Shown here piece by piece: positions 1 to 12,158 of a stretch of DNA of 64,000 nt. The stretch is from Protonemura montana (taxonomy: Eukaryota > Arthropoda > Insecta > Plecoptera > Nemouridae). The stretch lies in assembly GCA_947568835.1 (NCBI GenBank), contig OX387604.1:478501-542500 (forward strand). The letters are read 5' to 3'. The position numbers and the translations under genes were made by a program. How positions within the stretch are numbered: the stretch's first letter is position 1; the number at the start of each line of letters is the position of its first letter. The notes under the pieces were generated by a model. It was not told the origin of the DNA and ran no database searches. It was given only the letters and a program-made list of their open reading frames with translations.

Positions 1-350
1 ACCTCAATTTTAAGATTGAAATAAAACGTGCGATTTCATTGCTCGAGAAAAAGTCAACTGTGAATCACACTCAGCAGACATTCAATGCAGAACTCTGTTT
101 TGCATTTAAAATAGCATTTAGGTTGAGTAAAGCAATGATTGAATGCATGTTACAAGTTGCAGGCACGTAATGCCGCATTTCCTACAAGCCACAAGCAGCC
201 AAGTTTTCAGCTCGATCATTATATGGATCGCATTCGATTTCTCTAAATAAAGTCCAATATGCAGATCGGTTCTTTGACAGTGTCAAGCGATCTTTTCACA
301 GCTGGTCCGTTTTTTCAGAATTTCGTGTTGTCTTGTGAAACATGATAAAT

Positions 351-380
351 GACTTGACTTGACTTGACTTGACTTGACTC
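351..380. repeat. (GACTT)n pentamer microsatellite
   Basis: Five perfect GACTT units are followed by one GACTC. The array sits in AT-rich single-copy sequence with no open frame of note. Confidence 0.95.
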
Positions 381-2294
381 ATGCGTGCAGGTATCTTGAA
401 ACAAGCTACACCCGACAGGGGTCATTTGCATCTTAATATCTACGCACAAAATATACCCACTGTTCCTAAAACCATTCAAAATACAAAATACTGCCAATTT
501 CAAAACAAATTTCAACAATTCTTAGTCCCTTAGCCTATTAGCAAAGCCGACAAACAGTTTACTAACATTTGCATCTCTGCTAATTGAAAGATCTAACTAC
601 CTAACTGGTCCCACACCTGTTATAATGTCAATACACCATGATTTTACCTTCATTTGGATTGTATTTGTATTCTTAATGTAGCAATCTGTGCCTGGCTAGC
701 TATAGGTGATTAGCAGTTCTAGAATCTGAGTCGATTAGCTGGGGCAGTGATTCGAGCACAGTGTGTCGGTGCGTTGCTATAGAATCGACGCTGGCGTCGA
801 CGTTGGCGTTGGTGTAGCGCGCTGGTGCAGCCAGTACTCTATACCTAATTGCCACTGCCAAGTGCCAGTCGACACCCCTCGCGCCAGGCCTAATTAGAGT
901 TAAAATCAAGCTCATCAGCTTGAATACCGAGACCACAGCCTCATACCCAGCTTTGCATGGCCATGGTTATAATCTCGATTCGCTCTTCCAAAATATCGTG
1001 CCACTAAGTTCCGAAACACACTCGAACAAACGGTACAATGTTTGCTTGCCTTTACGAACCAATACAAAACGCATTAGCAGACAAGCAGATGGTGATAATA
1101 TTACAACATTTGTACCAATGGGAAGGTAGTGGTGAAGGTGATTCTGGCATGTATTCAGATCTTTAGAGACGAAGACATGAGGCTACAGAAGCCAAGGAAA
1201 TCATTTTTATAAGATTTTGAGAAAACAAGAGGGAAAAATGTTGTGTACACGCAGTTTGCTAGAATCAGTTGGAAGAATCAGTTGCTCGCCCGTTCAATCC
1301 AGTCTTTCTGGCATAGACATTTGAAAAATATTAAGATACAAGAATTTAGTTTAAACTGGTCACTCAATACTAAATTTCACCAACCGCAAGAACATCTGAG
1401 ACTTGATTTTTTCCAGGAAAAGCGACGTTGTGTATTGTGTGCAGGACGTTGTGTAAAGGACTAAGCATACATAATTTTAATATTAATTGTTTCATTTCAT
1501 GGTCCTACAAGAAGGTCTATGCCAAGTATTTATCTTAAAAACATACCCTTGCTTAAAAATGAAATCAACGCAAGCATAAACATCTGTTTCCTCTCCTAAA
1601 TAAATATGTAGCGAGAAAATTGCCGGCCGCCCGTTTGTTAATTTAAGCAAAGAGAAGTTTGATGAACGTAGGTGTAGGCCTTGCGCTTATTAATTATAAA
1701 AGTAATTAAATGTTAAGTAAACAAAGAAATATTACACGTTTTTAATGAAGGATTTTGTAAGGAATTCATTGAAAAAATAAGTGAATATATTGGCAGTAGT
1801 GAATTTTGTTATTTTATGATGGCAAACATTTCACTACGGTGTTTGTCTTAGAATAGATTTACTCGAAAATATTTTTACAGACTACGTAAACAATTGTTTG
1901 TAAATTACAAAAAGACGGTAGCTCAATTTGTATGCCTGCAGGATGGATACCTACCCCCAGAGGGAATGCTATTTTATATTTATCATTTAAAAAAATGTTA
2001 GAAAAGCTAACGGCGCAATCAATCAGAAGAACCAAGAACCTGTCAAGCTATTCTTACGTCGGTGCTGTCGTTGCTAAAATTTGTATTTTCCGTTATAATC
2101 AAGATTTCCCCAAGAAATAAACAAGTTTGTTAGTTGTTGATATGTTGATAATAAATTACGTGAAAATATGGGCCAACTGGGCGAATGGTGTTACTTTTGG
2201 AAAAGTGAATAAGTTCGCCGCTTCTCCTAACTACCCTAAGAATGTGCACGTCGAACGATCATTTTGTTTTTCGCACCACAAGGAAGATTGAAAA
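381..2294. other. AT-rich single-copy DNA, no gene recognised
   Basis: Only open frames of 60-80 codons occur here, and none resembles a known protein. A short CG-rich patch at about 787-816 carries GACGC/GGCGTC words and may be a degenerate relative of the GACGCC islands seen elsewhere. Nothing else stands out. Confidence 0.6.
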
Positions 2295-2326
2295 GTCGAA
2301 GTCGCGGTCGCGGTCGCGGTCGTTCG
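2295..2326. repeat. (GTCGCG)n hexamer
   Basis: About five units of GTCGCG/GTCGAA-type hexamer. It is CpG-dense against an AT-rich background and related in composition to the GACGCC islands. Confidence 0.85.
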
Positions 2327-4343
2327 TTGACGAGCAAAGCACGGGCTGATGATACCGGCTCTTGGGAAGCAACTCCCTATTGCTGTCGTCTTGGATTAGA
2401 CCCAAGTAAGTTGTTCGGCTGGCGAAACGCAAGACATAACAATGCGACGCTACGATCACTTCGCGCCCTATTGTCCACTGCGGGGCCCATCAAGCCCCCT
2501 TCCCCCCACCCTCCCACCACCACCACCGCCGGGAGCAGATTCCCGTTCCAATTCCACCCCTGCGAGCACACCCCGAGCCGGCCTTTCACAATCGGCCATT
2601 AATGTTTTTTGTGCTGTGGTGGCACAAATTATATGATAGTTGGATAAAGCAAGCTGGACCACACAAAGATTTCGCACCCCCGAGTAGACGAATCCCATCC
2701 CTACTTGTGCACAATTGTTTATAGTGTAGGTACGATGTCCATCTTAGAGAATTTGTTTACTCTTGCGTATGATGATGTGCCTTGAGGAATGCGGATGAAA
2801 CAGTAGTGCTTCAGTCTTCTTTGCGTGACAATAGCTCGCAAAGAAAGTTTTTAATCAAAGAAGCTTGGGTGAGTTATTTGTTACCATATTGTGAAAGAGA
2901 ATTTTCTCACCACCTTATCTCCTAGACGCCGGGTATTAAGTATGGTTGAAATCAAATATATGCCAAACATAAAAACGTTTACAGATTCTTCTAGTAGGTA
3001 CCTGCCCCTAATACGAGCGCAAAGATCGAGGATGCCTTCTATTATTTTTGCTCACCCAAGTGCTTTCGAGTGGGTGGAGATGAAGTAAGGCTTCCCAGCT
3101 ATTAGAATAAACTCATGACGGTGAGAAAGTAGAAAGAACTTCTCCCGCATTTTTAGAGGGTAAAATGAAATGAGTGGTTTCAAAAAGTTTTTGAGACATT
3201 TCTTCGAGAAGATCAGTAACTCGTCCTGACCGTATTTACAGGGCCCATTCTTCAGCTAGCGAGAAAGAAAAACTATCCAAGCCTAAAATCGCACCCTAAT
3301 CTCATGAAAACTTCCCCAGGCAATGTCACGCTCAGAATATGCTAATCCAATTATAGATGGGAAGAATTAAAAATTAGACAGAATAATCTAGCATTTATAA
3401 TGCTCAAACAATTCAACGTTCTTTTTTCGATGCATGGATTTCTGCAAAAACAAAGCAATCAAATGTCACCGACATTTCAAATTGCGCAGGAAATATTCTT
3501 ACATGGCGTCCGTTTACTATGTTGTTCACTTGAAAGTTTCAACACAGAACACAATCGCGGCTTCCTCTGAAATATCTTCCCTATTTCTCCCCTGAATTGT
3601 ATTGGAGATGACACGTGATCCGTTAATTTTATTCCGCACAATCAAATCGTTATCAATACTTACGCCTGCTGCGAACAAGTCTCATACACCCCGTCCCCTC
3701 ACCCCCCTCACCCCCCTCACCCCACTCGCCCCACTGCCAGCACAGTAACAATCCTCACCCTCTTATCCCTTCATATTAGTGCACGGTATATCCTTTGCTC
3801 GATCTCCCCCAACCTGCAATTCTTTCCGAATGCTTTCACAAAAAATAGCGCAAATTTGTTGTCATATCAATTTTAAATTCCCCCTTTTCATATTTCTTGT
3901 GACTATTAATTATAAGTTTAGCTCGATAAAATGACAGTTCTCTCGGCTATCAATACTGATGAAGAAATAGGACTTAGAAAGCGAAATATAAGGGGCGTGA
4001 GTTTCTCTCCAACAAATTTATCCAGCTGAATATTGGAAGTTCGTTATACTTTGAGGAGTTTTCAACACACATAAGAGTAATCTATCGATAATTATGTACT
4101 TGTTATTGATACGTTTGGTTTTCTTGGTTGCTCAACTCGCTTGTTACCTTTGAACACAGAAGGGTTGTTCCCGAGATAATTGGTACAGGTAACAAGGATT
4201 ACAAGCAGCAAGTTACCCTTCATCTCCACTGTACATACTTCCTGATTGCCCGCGGGATCAATTGCTAGCTCTCTAACTAGGAAATACTTTCTTCCCTCTC
4301 TATTCCTTGACTTACTTACTACACCGCTACCATCCTTCTTTCC
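2327..4343. other. No gene recognised; pyrimidine-rich patches
   Basis: This stretch is mostly AT-rich unique sequence. A C-rich, low-complexity patch at about 2490-2535 contains CCA trinucleotides. A (CACCCCCCT)n-like run lies at about 3696-3735. The overlapping open frames at 2264-2698 on both strands fall on the C-rich patch and look compositional. Confidence 0.6.
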
Positions 4344-4433
4344 TTCCCAGTTCCCAGTTCCCAGTTCCCAGTTGCCAGTTCCCAGTTCCCAGTTCCCAGT
4401 TGCCAGTTCCCAGTTGCCAGTTCCCAGTTGCCC
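4344..4433. repeat. (TTCCCAG)n heptamer minisatellite, about 12 copies
   Basis: Unit TTCCCAG, with some copies TTGCCAG. The C/G variant units are interleaved with perfect ones. On the opposite strand the unit reads CTGGGAA, one base away from the CAGGGAA heptamers at 42303 and 51970. The 130-codon plus-strand frame across it is produced by the stop-free heptamer. Confidence 0.95.
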
Positions 4434-6425
4434 AAGAAGTCACGAGGTTCGGTCGCACAAGGGTAGTAAACTGTTAAAGCAAGTACCACCATTTATAATG
4501 AAAGAGGTTTACTCTTGCGAGGCCAGAACTCGGCAAGAACTTGGTCTCTGCAATGTTATATGTGTGTATGTGTATACTACGTATGTGTGTATACCACCTC
4601 CTGGAAACTTCAACATGGACCAAACTGTGCCCAAGTAAAAGCAAGTAGCAACGAGCTAGTAGCGCCCAACGGGGCTAGAGCTTGTATTTGCACTTTTACA
4701 TCTCTAACAAGCTTCGAAGAACAGAACAGTTGAACCAAAAGTGAAGTTTAGGTAGTTTGCTGACTTAACGCCATGTATCACCAGCATGTCCACAAACAAT
4801 CGAGTCTGTTAGCTTCATCATGTTAAGATTACATAGAGATGCTAGTCGGCGGGAAACAATGTTGTAGAGGGTCGAGATGTAAGAAAGCTACTGTGCTCCC
4901 TTGCGTCGAAATCTTTGGGAAACGTCGCGAGTTTGTTAAAGAGCCGCTGGCGTGCAGACTGGGGAATTAACCTCCTTCTTATTTATATTGAATCTTCAAA
5001 TAAGAAGTTTCGTTAAGAAGTTGTTTCTGAAAGTCTGATCTAGGCAAATTGATTACAAATGACATAAAATCGCAGTTTGAATAACTATATTCGCGGGTTG
5101 AGTTGGATGTGGTTTAGTTTTGCCAAAAATCCATCTCTGTAGTACCAACTTGGTGACCAGTTCGAACTGTAGACTTAAACTGTAATTACTGTCCTGTAAA
5201 AGAATGAAAAACACCTGCAACCGCCAGTGGCTTTTTGACTTGATCCCATTTCCAATTACCAATACAACAAAATAAAAGTCCCGTGTTTGTTTCCCGATAT
5301 CTGCACATTTTCTCACATTTTCTCACAGCTTTGTCCTTTCTTATCCATGATATTTAAGTAATAATTAAATAAACATAATTTATTAATACTCTTCCTTGAA
5401 GAGATCGAGGAGGAATAGCAATGAAATAAATTGGTGGTACAAACGGACAGTGTCATTACGGAGAGAGCTTGCACTTATAAATACAGTCATAGCACCTGGA
5501 GCTCGTATAAAACAGAAAAAGCAGACTAGCAGACTAGCAGACTAGCAGACTCGCGGCACTGAGCGTCAAATAACTCTCATCTTTGCTAGCATCATGCATT
5601 GAGAGGAGCAGGCAAGCAGGCAGAGTCAGAGACTTCTTTTCACAGTTATAAATCCAAGATTGGAAAACTGCTTCACCTTATCTGCATCAAGTGCAAAGTA
5701 TCCTGAATAATCATCACGGTGCATTTGAAAACTCTCCTCCATAAAACTCGACGTTGAATGAAAAATCTCCTCTCTCTTTTTATTTCCATCCCCCACTGTT
5801 CTTCATTAAACTCTTTCCCAACCCCTTGTGCTTTTTTCTCGTCCCTTGTATTCTTGATTTCCAATTGAAAATATTTCCCCAACGCTTCTTATGTCTCCTT
5901 CACAGTGATCAACACTGCAATTCCCTTTGCCACTCGCCGCTTCCCTTTATATTTGCACTTTTATGTAGAAGTGAAACAATTTGATCGTGAGAGATCGAAC
6001 GGGCATTAATGAGCATGAAGTAGCAAAGAAGTGCTATCCCGCATTTAGGGGGAGACCTGGGTTACAGCTGCGATTCCATCCGTTGAGTTGGGAGGGAAGA
6101 ATTCACACTGTGAATACCTTCAGACTGCTCTAAATAATTGATACTCAGTTGCATTGCATACCGAAATTAAATGCACACACTAGCGTTCCGTGTTTTCTGA
6201 GTTTCCTGTGTTCTGTGTGCATCACAGAACAGAACGAGTGCGTCAAGTTATATATTATTATCTACCTATTTATGTTTGCACCTATTGTCACGTTACGTAC
6301 ATTATGTGGAAGACATAATAACAATTATTTCTGAATACATTTGATTGTACGGCAATGCACGTCATTGCACGAAGCCGTAAAATTGGTAGGTGGGTGTTTG
6401 GTGTGTGGGGTGGTTTGTTGTGGAA
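4434..6425. other. AT-rich single-copy DNA with two tiny repeats
   Basis: No gene is recognised. A decamer CACATTTTCT is present 2.3 times at 5304-5327. The octamer GCAGACTA is present about four times at 5521-5551. A GT-rich stretch begins at about 6381 and leads into the G-rich block described next. Confidence 0.6.
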
Positions 6426-6464
6426 GGGTGGTAGGGTGGTAGGGTGGAGGGTGAAGGGGAGGGG
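6426..6464 (+). other. Predicted G-quadruplex tract
   Basis: Six runs of three or more G are separated by loops of two to five bases, which fits the canonical G3+N1-7 rule. The central part is a GGGTGGTA octamer present about twice. A C-rich run on the same strand follows about 165 bases downstream (6628-6662). Confidence 0.7.
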
Positions 6465-6627
6465 AGCTAGAGGTGTGTGGCATGCAGGGGTTGACATTGG
6501 TTTCTTCAGATGCGTGAAATTCCAGTTCACTCTCGAGAAGGAATGTAAAGAATAACAGCGAGTGGCAAGGCATTTAAATATGAATATATGCAATCTACTA
6601 GATATACACACTGACTGCAAAATATTA

Positions 6628-6662
6628 CCCCCCCCCCCACAACCACCCCCACCCCCACCCAA
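6628..6662. repeat. Poly-C and CCCCCA tract
   Basis: A run of 11 C is followed by A-interrupted C blocks. The minus strand reads as long G runs and can form a quadruplex. Confidence 0.85.
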
Positions 6663-8579
6663 ACCTTCGGCCAATTGGAGAATATAAGTTTATCAATTCC
6701 ATCGTATTATATCGCAGCCCAAGAAGAAACAAAGAACACACTAAAAGTAGCGTAGCTCATCAAATCAATATCGAGTGAAATTATCTTTACAACCTAACGG
6801 TGTCAAAGAAATGGGGTAGAAAGTAGACCGGCGTGGGGTGAATCCTACATAATTTCCTTCATTTTCATCTATAGAAAGTTTCGCGAGGCATCATCGGCGA
6901 AGTGTGTCATTATAAAAACACGAAAGAACATTAAAGCGCGTTAGAAAGTTTTGGAGGTGGTTACTTCATTAGGGCTGCAATGTTTTAATAGCCGTTACAC
7001 CCCGCGTTACACCCCGCGGCCTGCAGGAGGCTGAGGTTAGGGAACAGTAGTAATATTCATGTTCATGGCAAGGGGAACAAGTCTGCAATAACAATCTACA
7101 AGATTACAGCAAGAAATCGCGAATGGGAGTCGGTACGAACCTAGCCACGCAATGCATGCTATGGCTTGTTCGGGGATTTGCCTGGCGGGACCCACTGGCG
7201 GAACCTTACGGCTTCTCGCTACGCCAGGCTCGACTATAGCAATAAGATACCTACGTCTTGAGACCTACCTCTTGAGACCTACGTCTTGAGACCTTTCGAT
7301 ACTGGGATGCTAGTGCGAAGAGCATGACACTATTAACATCGTTTCCCCCTCCCCTTCACCCCTTGCTAGGTACAAGACAATGAAGACCTCGGCTACACCA
7401 CGTGGTCTACGTCGGGGTCTGGAAAATCATCGCCGAGACGTTCCGAATTACACTGGCATTGCAAAGTGGTAGCTTCGCGATGGAACAATTGATCCTGAGT
7501 TTCCGTACAGTTTACAGACAAGCGTAAACAAGCAGCTTAAAGGATCAAGGAAGCCTAGCAATCAATTCATTGCTGGGCTAATTTCACGATTGAAGGAATT
7601 AGAAACACAAATGTTAGGAACTAAAACTACTAATATATGGCTCTGTGCAAGAGATTTGAAAATAATATGGTATAATCTGAAGGGATTTTAGATCCTCTCA
7701 GATTATACCACATCAAAGAGATGAAGGGCAGGTATCGAGTAGACTCGGACGAGACTGTAGCTACATGCAGGACTGCTTACATATATTGTCCGGCAAAGGA
7801 ATAATGGGACAGTGGGAAATATAGTTTTAATTAATTGAAATAAGCAGAGACAGGCAAAAATCGAAAAGCAAGAGCGGACCGCTTTACCAAAGCAGAAATA
7901 AAAGCGCACAACGATTGTGATCCGTAAACAGCAAAGAACATTTTATAGCTGCTGAAAATTCCTTTGCTGCGGCATAAAAACAGCTCCGGTCAGCGATGTT
8001 GAAATATTTTCTCACGCCGAATTGTCTGTTGAACCTTTATGGTAAAAAGCGTATTGATAGGAAATCTGAAATTTTGGCATACGTAGCGTTATATAATAAT
8101 CTGGACCCTGAGCAAAGAATTTACGGCTAGGCCAGGAGATCCTTTATTTTGATATTTTGGCCCATAATTGCAACCCCTTTACCAAAATACGTGAAAAAAG
8201 TGTTACTATTTTATCATAAAAATGACTACCTTTTACTTGTACAGATCAGCGGGGCGTTTCTATAGATCAGCAGCAGCATGATGCGTTTAATTGTGAAACA
8301 GATTGTAGAAATTGTCGTTTATTTTTAAAATTTGTGTCGAGTTTACTAAGCTTTAACTATTCGGCAACAGCTCGAACTTCAGGCAAAGGTTACATTCAAT
8401 TAAGTAGCAAAAGGAAGCAAAAAACATTCGATATAAAGACGAGTAAATATATGTTTTTGTTTCCTCTGTGCTAGGATATAATATTGAGGGTTAGGTTAAT
8501 ACTTCTATCTCCAGTTACTGACAAAGCGAGAGCATTTTTGTTATTCCAGGTGTTAAAGAGGTCTTGTAGCCGGTCATGA
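6663..8579. other. Single-copy DNA; hairpin and two small duplications
   Basis: No gene is recognised. A 12-bp duplication (GTTACACCCCGC twice) lies at 6994-7017. A 14-bp unit (ACCTACGTCTTGAG) is present three times at about 7249-7294. An 8-bp inverted repeat GCCTGGCG/CGCCAGGC lies at 7180-7187 and 7222-7229. The stronger hairpin at 7668-7710 is listed separately. Confidence 0.6.
7668..7710. other. Perfect 13-bp inverted repeat with 17-nt loop
   Basis: TGGTATAATCTGA at 7668-7680 is the exact reverse complement of the bases at 7698-7710. The pairing stops outside the 13 bp, so the stem is shorter than a typical animal microRNA precursor. It could be a fragment of a small inverted-repeat element or a chance hairpin. 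Confidence 0.8.
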
Positions 8580-8660
8580 ACAGGGACGGGACGGTGACAG
8601 GGGTACAGGGGTAGGTGGGTACGGGACGGGGTTGGGGACGGGGTTGGGGACAGGGTCGGG
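8580..8660 (+). repeat. G-rich minisatellite with quadruplex potential
   Basis: Degenerate GGGACGGG and GGGGTTGGGGAC units; the last 12-mer occurs twice in succession. At least six G3-4 runs with short loops lie at about 8617-8660. Confidence 0.8.
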
Positions 8661-9888
8661 TCACCGGTGCCCCTGTTCCTACTCAAACACCAAATCACAT
8701 TGCAGCTTACAACAATACTTTCATATTTCATACAAGATTAGAGATGCACGGACGCGTTGGATCATATCACAAACACAGCTCTGCACAATAATTCCGAGTC
8801 TAAAATTAACCTCGCCTTTCTTGATTGTGAATCTATGAAATAGCATCCGAGCAGATCATAACAAAAACAGGCTATAACCATGGGAACAACAACAAAGCCG
8901 ACAATCGCCGATCGGGCTAATAACATACACCTAGGCGCGATTGTTATTCAAATATTTGTTTGCTCCAAGCAGTGACGATTACTGAAACGAACGTATTTGT
9001 CTTCGACAGAAATTGTTGTGCACTAACCGTTGTAGAGTTTAGTTAGCGAAAGGAGCTTACAATTGGTCACAACAGGAAGTAGTTGTAATAATAGCAAAAA
9101 TAATATTACAATATTTCCGTATTTCATGAGATCACAATATTTGACGGTCTTTAAAAGTGGGTGGTACAAAGACAGCGAGATCTTGTTTCTTAAGAAAATA
9201 TTCATCAAAGAGTGCATTATGCATAATTTGATGGCTTTCACGTGATCTACTCTGAAATGTCTGAGATGGATTGAACTGATGTTGTTGTATTCAGAGCAGC
9301 AGAGCAGAGAGCAGAGAGCAGCAGAGCAGAGAGGGGGATAAAACATGGCCAGCGATCCCATACAAGATGCAAGTACTGGATGCCCACGCGGGATAGAAGC
9401 GAACCAAGACAAGCAAAGGGGACAAAATAACTCACATGCATTCACGCAGTCGGCGAAAGATGACATGTCGCGTATTCGTGTCCAAATATCGACCAGCTCA
9501 ACACTCTATCTCTAGGTCAAATCCACCAGCCGTCTAAAACTGACACTCGCTCGGTTCAACCAACAAATGGTTACGCAAAATGTCACTAATTACTAACCAC
9601 TTTGAAGGTGTGAACACAAACTCACTCTATAACACACAAACAACACGCGTACTGTCACAGGCAATGCCAGCGAATTGAACGGTACGCACTTTGTGCGTAA
9701 CGCGACAGCGAAGTTTACACGTCTTCCCTTTGCCGCGCGCAATACACATCTGCCAGCATGCCGACTCGGCCTGCTGTGCCCGCTATCCTGCCTTCCATCC
9801 TATCTTTCAACTCGACTGTTTACAATTCATCTATCTGTATTCTGTATACAACAGGGCGGACTCAACACTATGCTATAATCAACAACTA
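8661..9888. other. AT-rich DNA with an AGAGC repeat
   Basis: No gene is recognised. An imperfect AGAGC/AGAGCAGC repeat occupies about 9292-9335. Flanking open frames of 60-147 codons on both strands overlap each other, and none looks like a known protein. Confidence 0.6.
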
Positions 9889-9919
9889 TACACACAAACA
9901 CACACAAACACACACACAT
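9889..9919. repeat. (CA)n microsatellite, imperfect
   Basis: CACACAAA blocks, roughly three copies of an ACACACAA pattern ending in a pure CA run. Confidence 0.85.
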
Positions 9920-10903
9920 CCCTCTCTAGTCTCTGCTGCTATAGTCAACCCGAGGTAGCAACCGGCTAGAATTGAGCCTGCATAACTCTTTTGGCTATCA
10001 GAAAACACAGTACACAACAACCCTTCCCTTCATTGCGAAACGGATCGGTCTGGATTAGAATTTTCAGGGGAAACAGGCACGTGTCCATGCAAGTCTTTTT
10101 ATTCACCCCATTTTTAAGTACACCCCCATTCTGACACCCGACCCTTATTTTCATGTCAGCTATAGTTTCAACCCCAAAAGAGAAAAGAAACGGGTGAGAA
10201 ATCTTCGTGTAATATTTTGTTGTGGAGTCGTCACGAAACAGTAGGGGGAATAAATCAATACTGTAGTGTATTTGTACTGAGGGAGGTATGGGCAGGGGGG
10301 GGGGGCTAAGAAGAGGAAGAAGTGGCAGGGGCGCATTTCAATTGTTTACCATGGCTAAAAAAAGCGCTTGGAAAAATAAAAATACGCGAGTAGTCTGGTT
10401 GTAAGCCACGCACGTAGTCTGGTAAGGTGGACTGTGGCTTGAGTGGAAAATCGGGAACGAATCGACTCGCACAACTATGAAACTGTTGTGGTAATTGTAT
10501 GCCTAACGTAAACTTGCATCGATGTAAAAAAGCACACATAAAACAAGGCGTATAAGAGCATGTATGTGGTATTTGTTCATTGATTTGCAGCGACAAAAAG
10601 AGTACGATTGTGCATTGGTCCGAAGTTTCGATACCTCTTCGATACCCCCTACTGTCTCTTGTGGTGAAGAACTTAGAAGATTACAATACCTTGGATCGCT
10701 TCGCGTGGTTTGTGAGGAGGTCTGTTGTTGTCTACTCTCTGAACTGGGTAGGATACACCAATTGTGTCAACATTGGCTCGTCGAGGGTTCAGTCAGGATC
10801 AGCGTACTAGATGTGTGAGTTTGCTAGTTTTCCAGGTGGTCAAGGCCAGCCACAAGGCAGCATCCAGCGAAGGGATCTCACCGACGCTTGTACCACAACT
10901 GGT
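9920..10903. other. No assignable gene; weak exon-like stretch
   Basis: An 11-base poly-G run lies at 10295-10305. From 10591, directly after a TTTGCAG acceptor-like motif, two overlapping plus-strand frames stay open for about 75 codons. Neither resembles a protein I know. An AATAAA lies at about 11034, downstream of the stop codons. This could be a terminal exon, but support is thin. Confidence 0.3.
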
Positions 10904-10946
10904 CACAACCACAACCACAACCACACAACCACACAACCACACAACA
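10904..10946. repeat. (ACAACC)/(ACACAACC) repeat
   Basis: Three ACAACC hexamers pass into three ACACAACC octamers, so the unit length changes within a single array. Confidence 0.9.
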
Positions 10947-12098
10947 ATTCAGCCAACAACCGGCCACAAAGTAAACCCAGAGACTGCCCACAACCAACAT
11001 GTTCACTTATACCTACAATGTAAATAGATGTGGGAATAAAGAATGATATTATGTTATTTTAAAAAAGTGTCCGTTAAGAAAGGGACAGTTATTTTTACAA
11101 ATCTTTTAACTTCATGCTATCAAACATTTTGTACGGCAAAAAATGTACTGAAACATTTTTTAATTTCTCTTGTCACTTTGTGTAGTATTTTTAGTATATT
11201 AATAATTAAAACAATAATTTTTAATATATACCCCATATTTTTTGATAACTTTTTCCTGGCAATAACACCTAACCAGAATGTTAGATCCGCAGTACTTCCC
11301 AACACATTGGTGAATTTTTGTCTTATCAGAGAAAGCAGTATTTTTATCTTGCCGAAAAGGAAACTACATTACAAGTAGGCATTGGGCGAGATTTGTGCTA
11401 ATTTTAGGACATCCTGTTGTGGTCATTTCTTGATGATATGCACCCAGCTTCATCCAATATCATAACACCCCTTATTATCATGTACTATTCAAACGGGATT
11501 AAACTCATTGCTTTCTCAGCGTACAGATCCAGAGGTGTTCATAGAAATCCGTTGAAGCAACTAACTGGCTAAATACTGGCTAGTATCTGGCTCATAAGCT
11601 CGATTAGGCTCCTCAATTCGAGATCGCATCACTCAAATTAGATGCTATTACAAAAGGGCTTACCCAATTATTGTGAACGAGATTGTGGGCTCTCGACCAC
11701 ACTCACCCTAAAGTACTTCAGGATCCGTGAAAACATCTACGTTCAGGGAGGAAGAATACGGAGGTAAGCTTATGATTACCTAACTAGTATTTAGCAAAAA
11801 TGCTACTGAGGAAATTGTTGAAAAGAAACAAAACTCGAGATATATTTTTTTATTGCTCGCATTCGTACTCTTCTGCCGTGGAGCCATTACAATATTACAT
11901 AAAGAACGTGATGTACTAAAATGTGCTTTTTCCTTTCCTTAGAGGAGCTCAGTACAGTTCCGTAACCCAAGCATTTATTTTTATTACGAGCCGCAATTAC
12001 ACACACTTCCTATAACGCTGGCAAAACAGCGCTATGTGGTTTCAGATGTTTGAAGACGAGGAGTGCTCTTAGCAATTGCCATTGTCGTGGTGTTGAGC
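10947..12098. other. AT-rich DNA, no gene recognised
   Basis: The block at 11040-11380 is particularly T-rich and gives a 111-codon hydrophobic frame with no recognisable family. The words ATTTTAGGACATCCTGT at about 11401-11417 resemble the ends of some mariner-like elements, but I see no matching inverted end. Confidence 0.5.
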
Positions 12099-12158
12099 AC
12101 AGAGTGCGGTACAGAGTGCGGTACAGAGTGCGGTACAGAGTGCGGTACAGAGTGCGGT
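12099..12158. repeat. 12-bp minisatellite, five perfect copies
   Basis: The unit is ACAGAGTGCGGT with no substitution across five copies, so it is a recent expansion. The unit length is a multiple of three, so open frames on both strands show four-residue periodicity (for example VPHS on the minus strand). I treat these as shadows. Confidence 0.97.

Noticed and set aside
11040-11430. Mariner-like or MITE element in a T-rich block
   Set aside because: ATTTTAGGACATCCTG resembles a transposon end, but no inverted partner, target duplication or transposase fragment was found.
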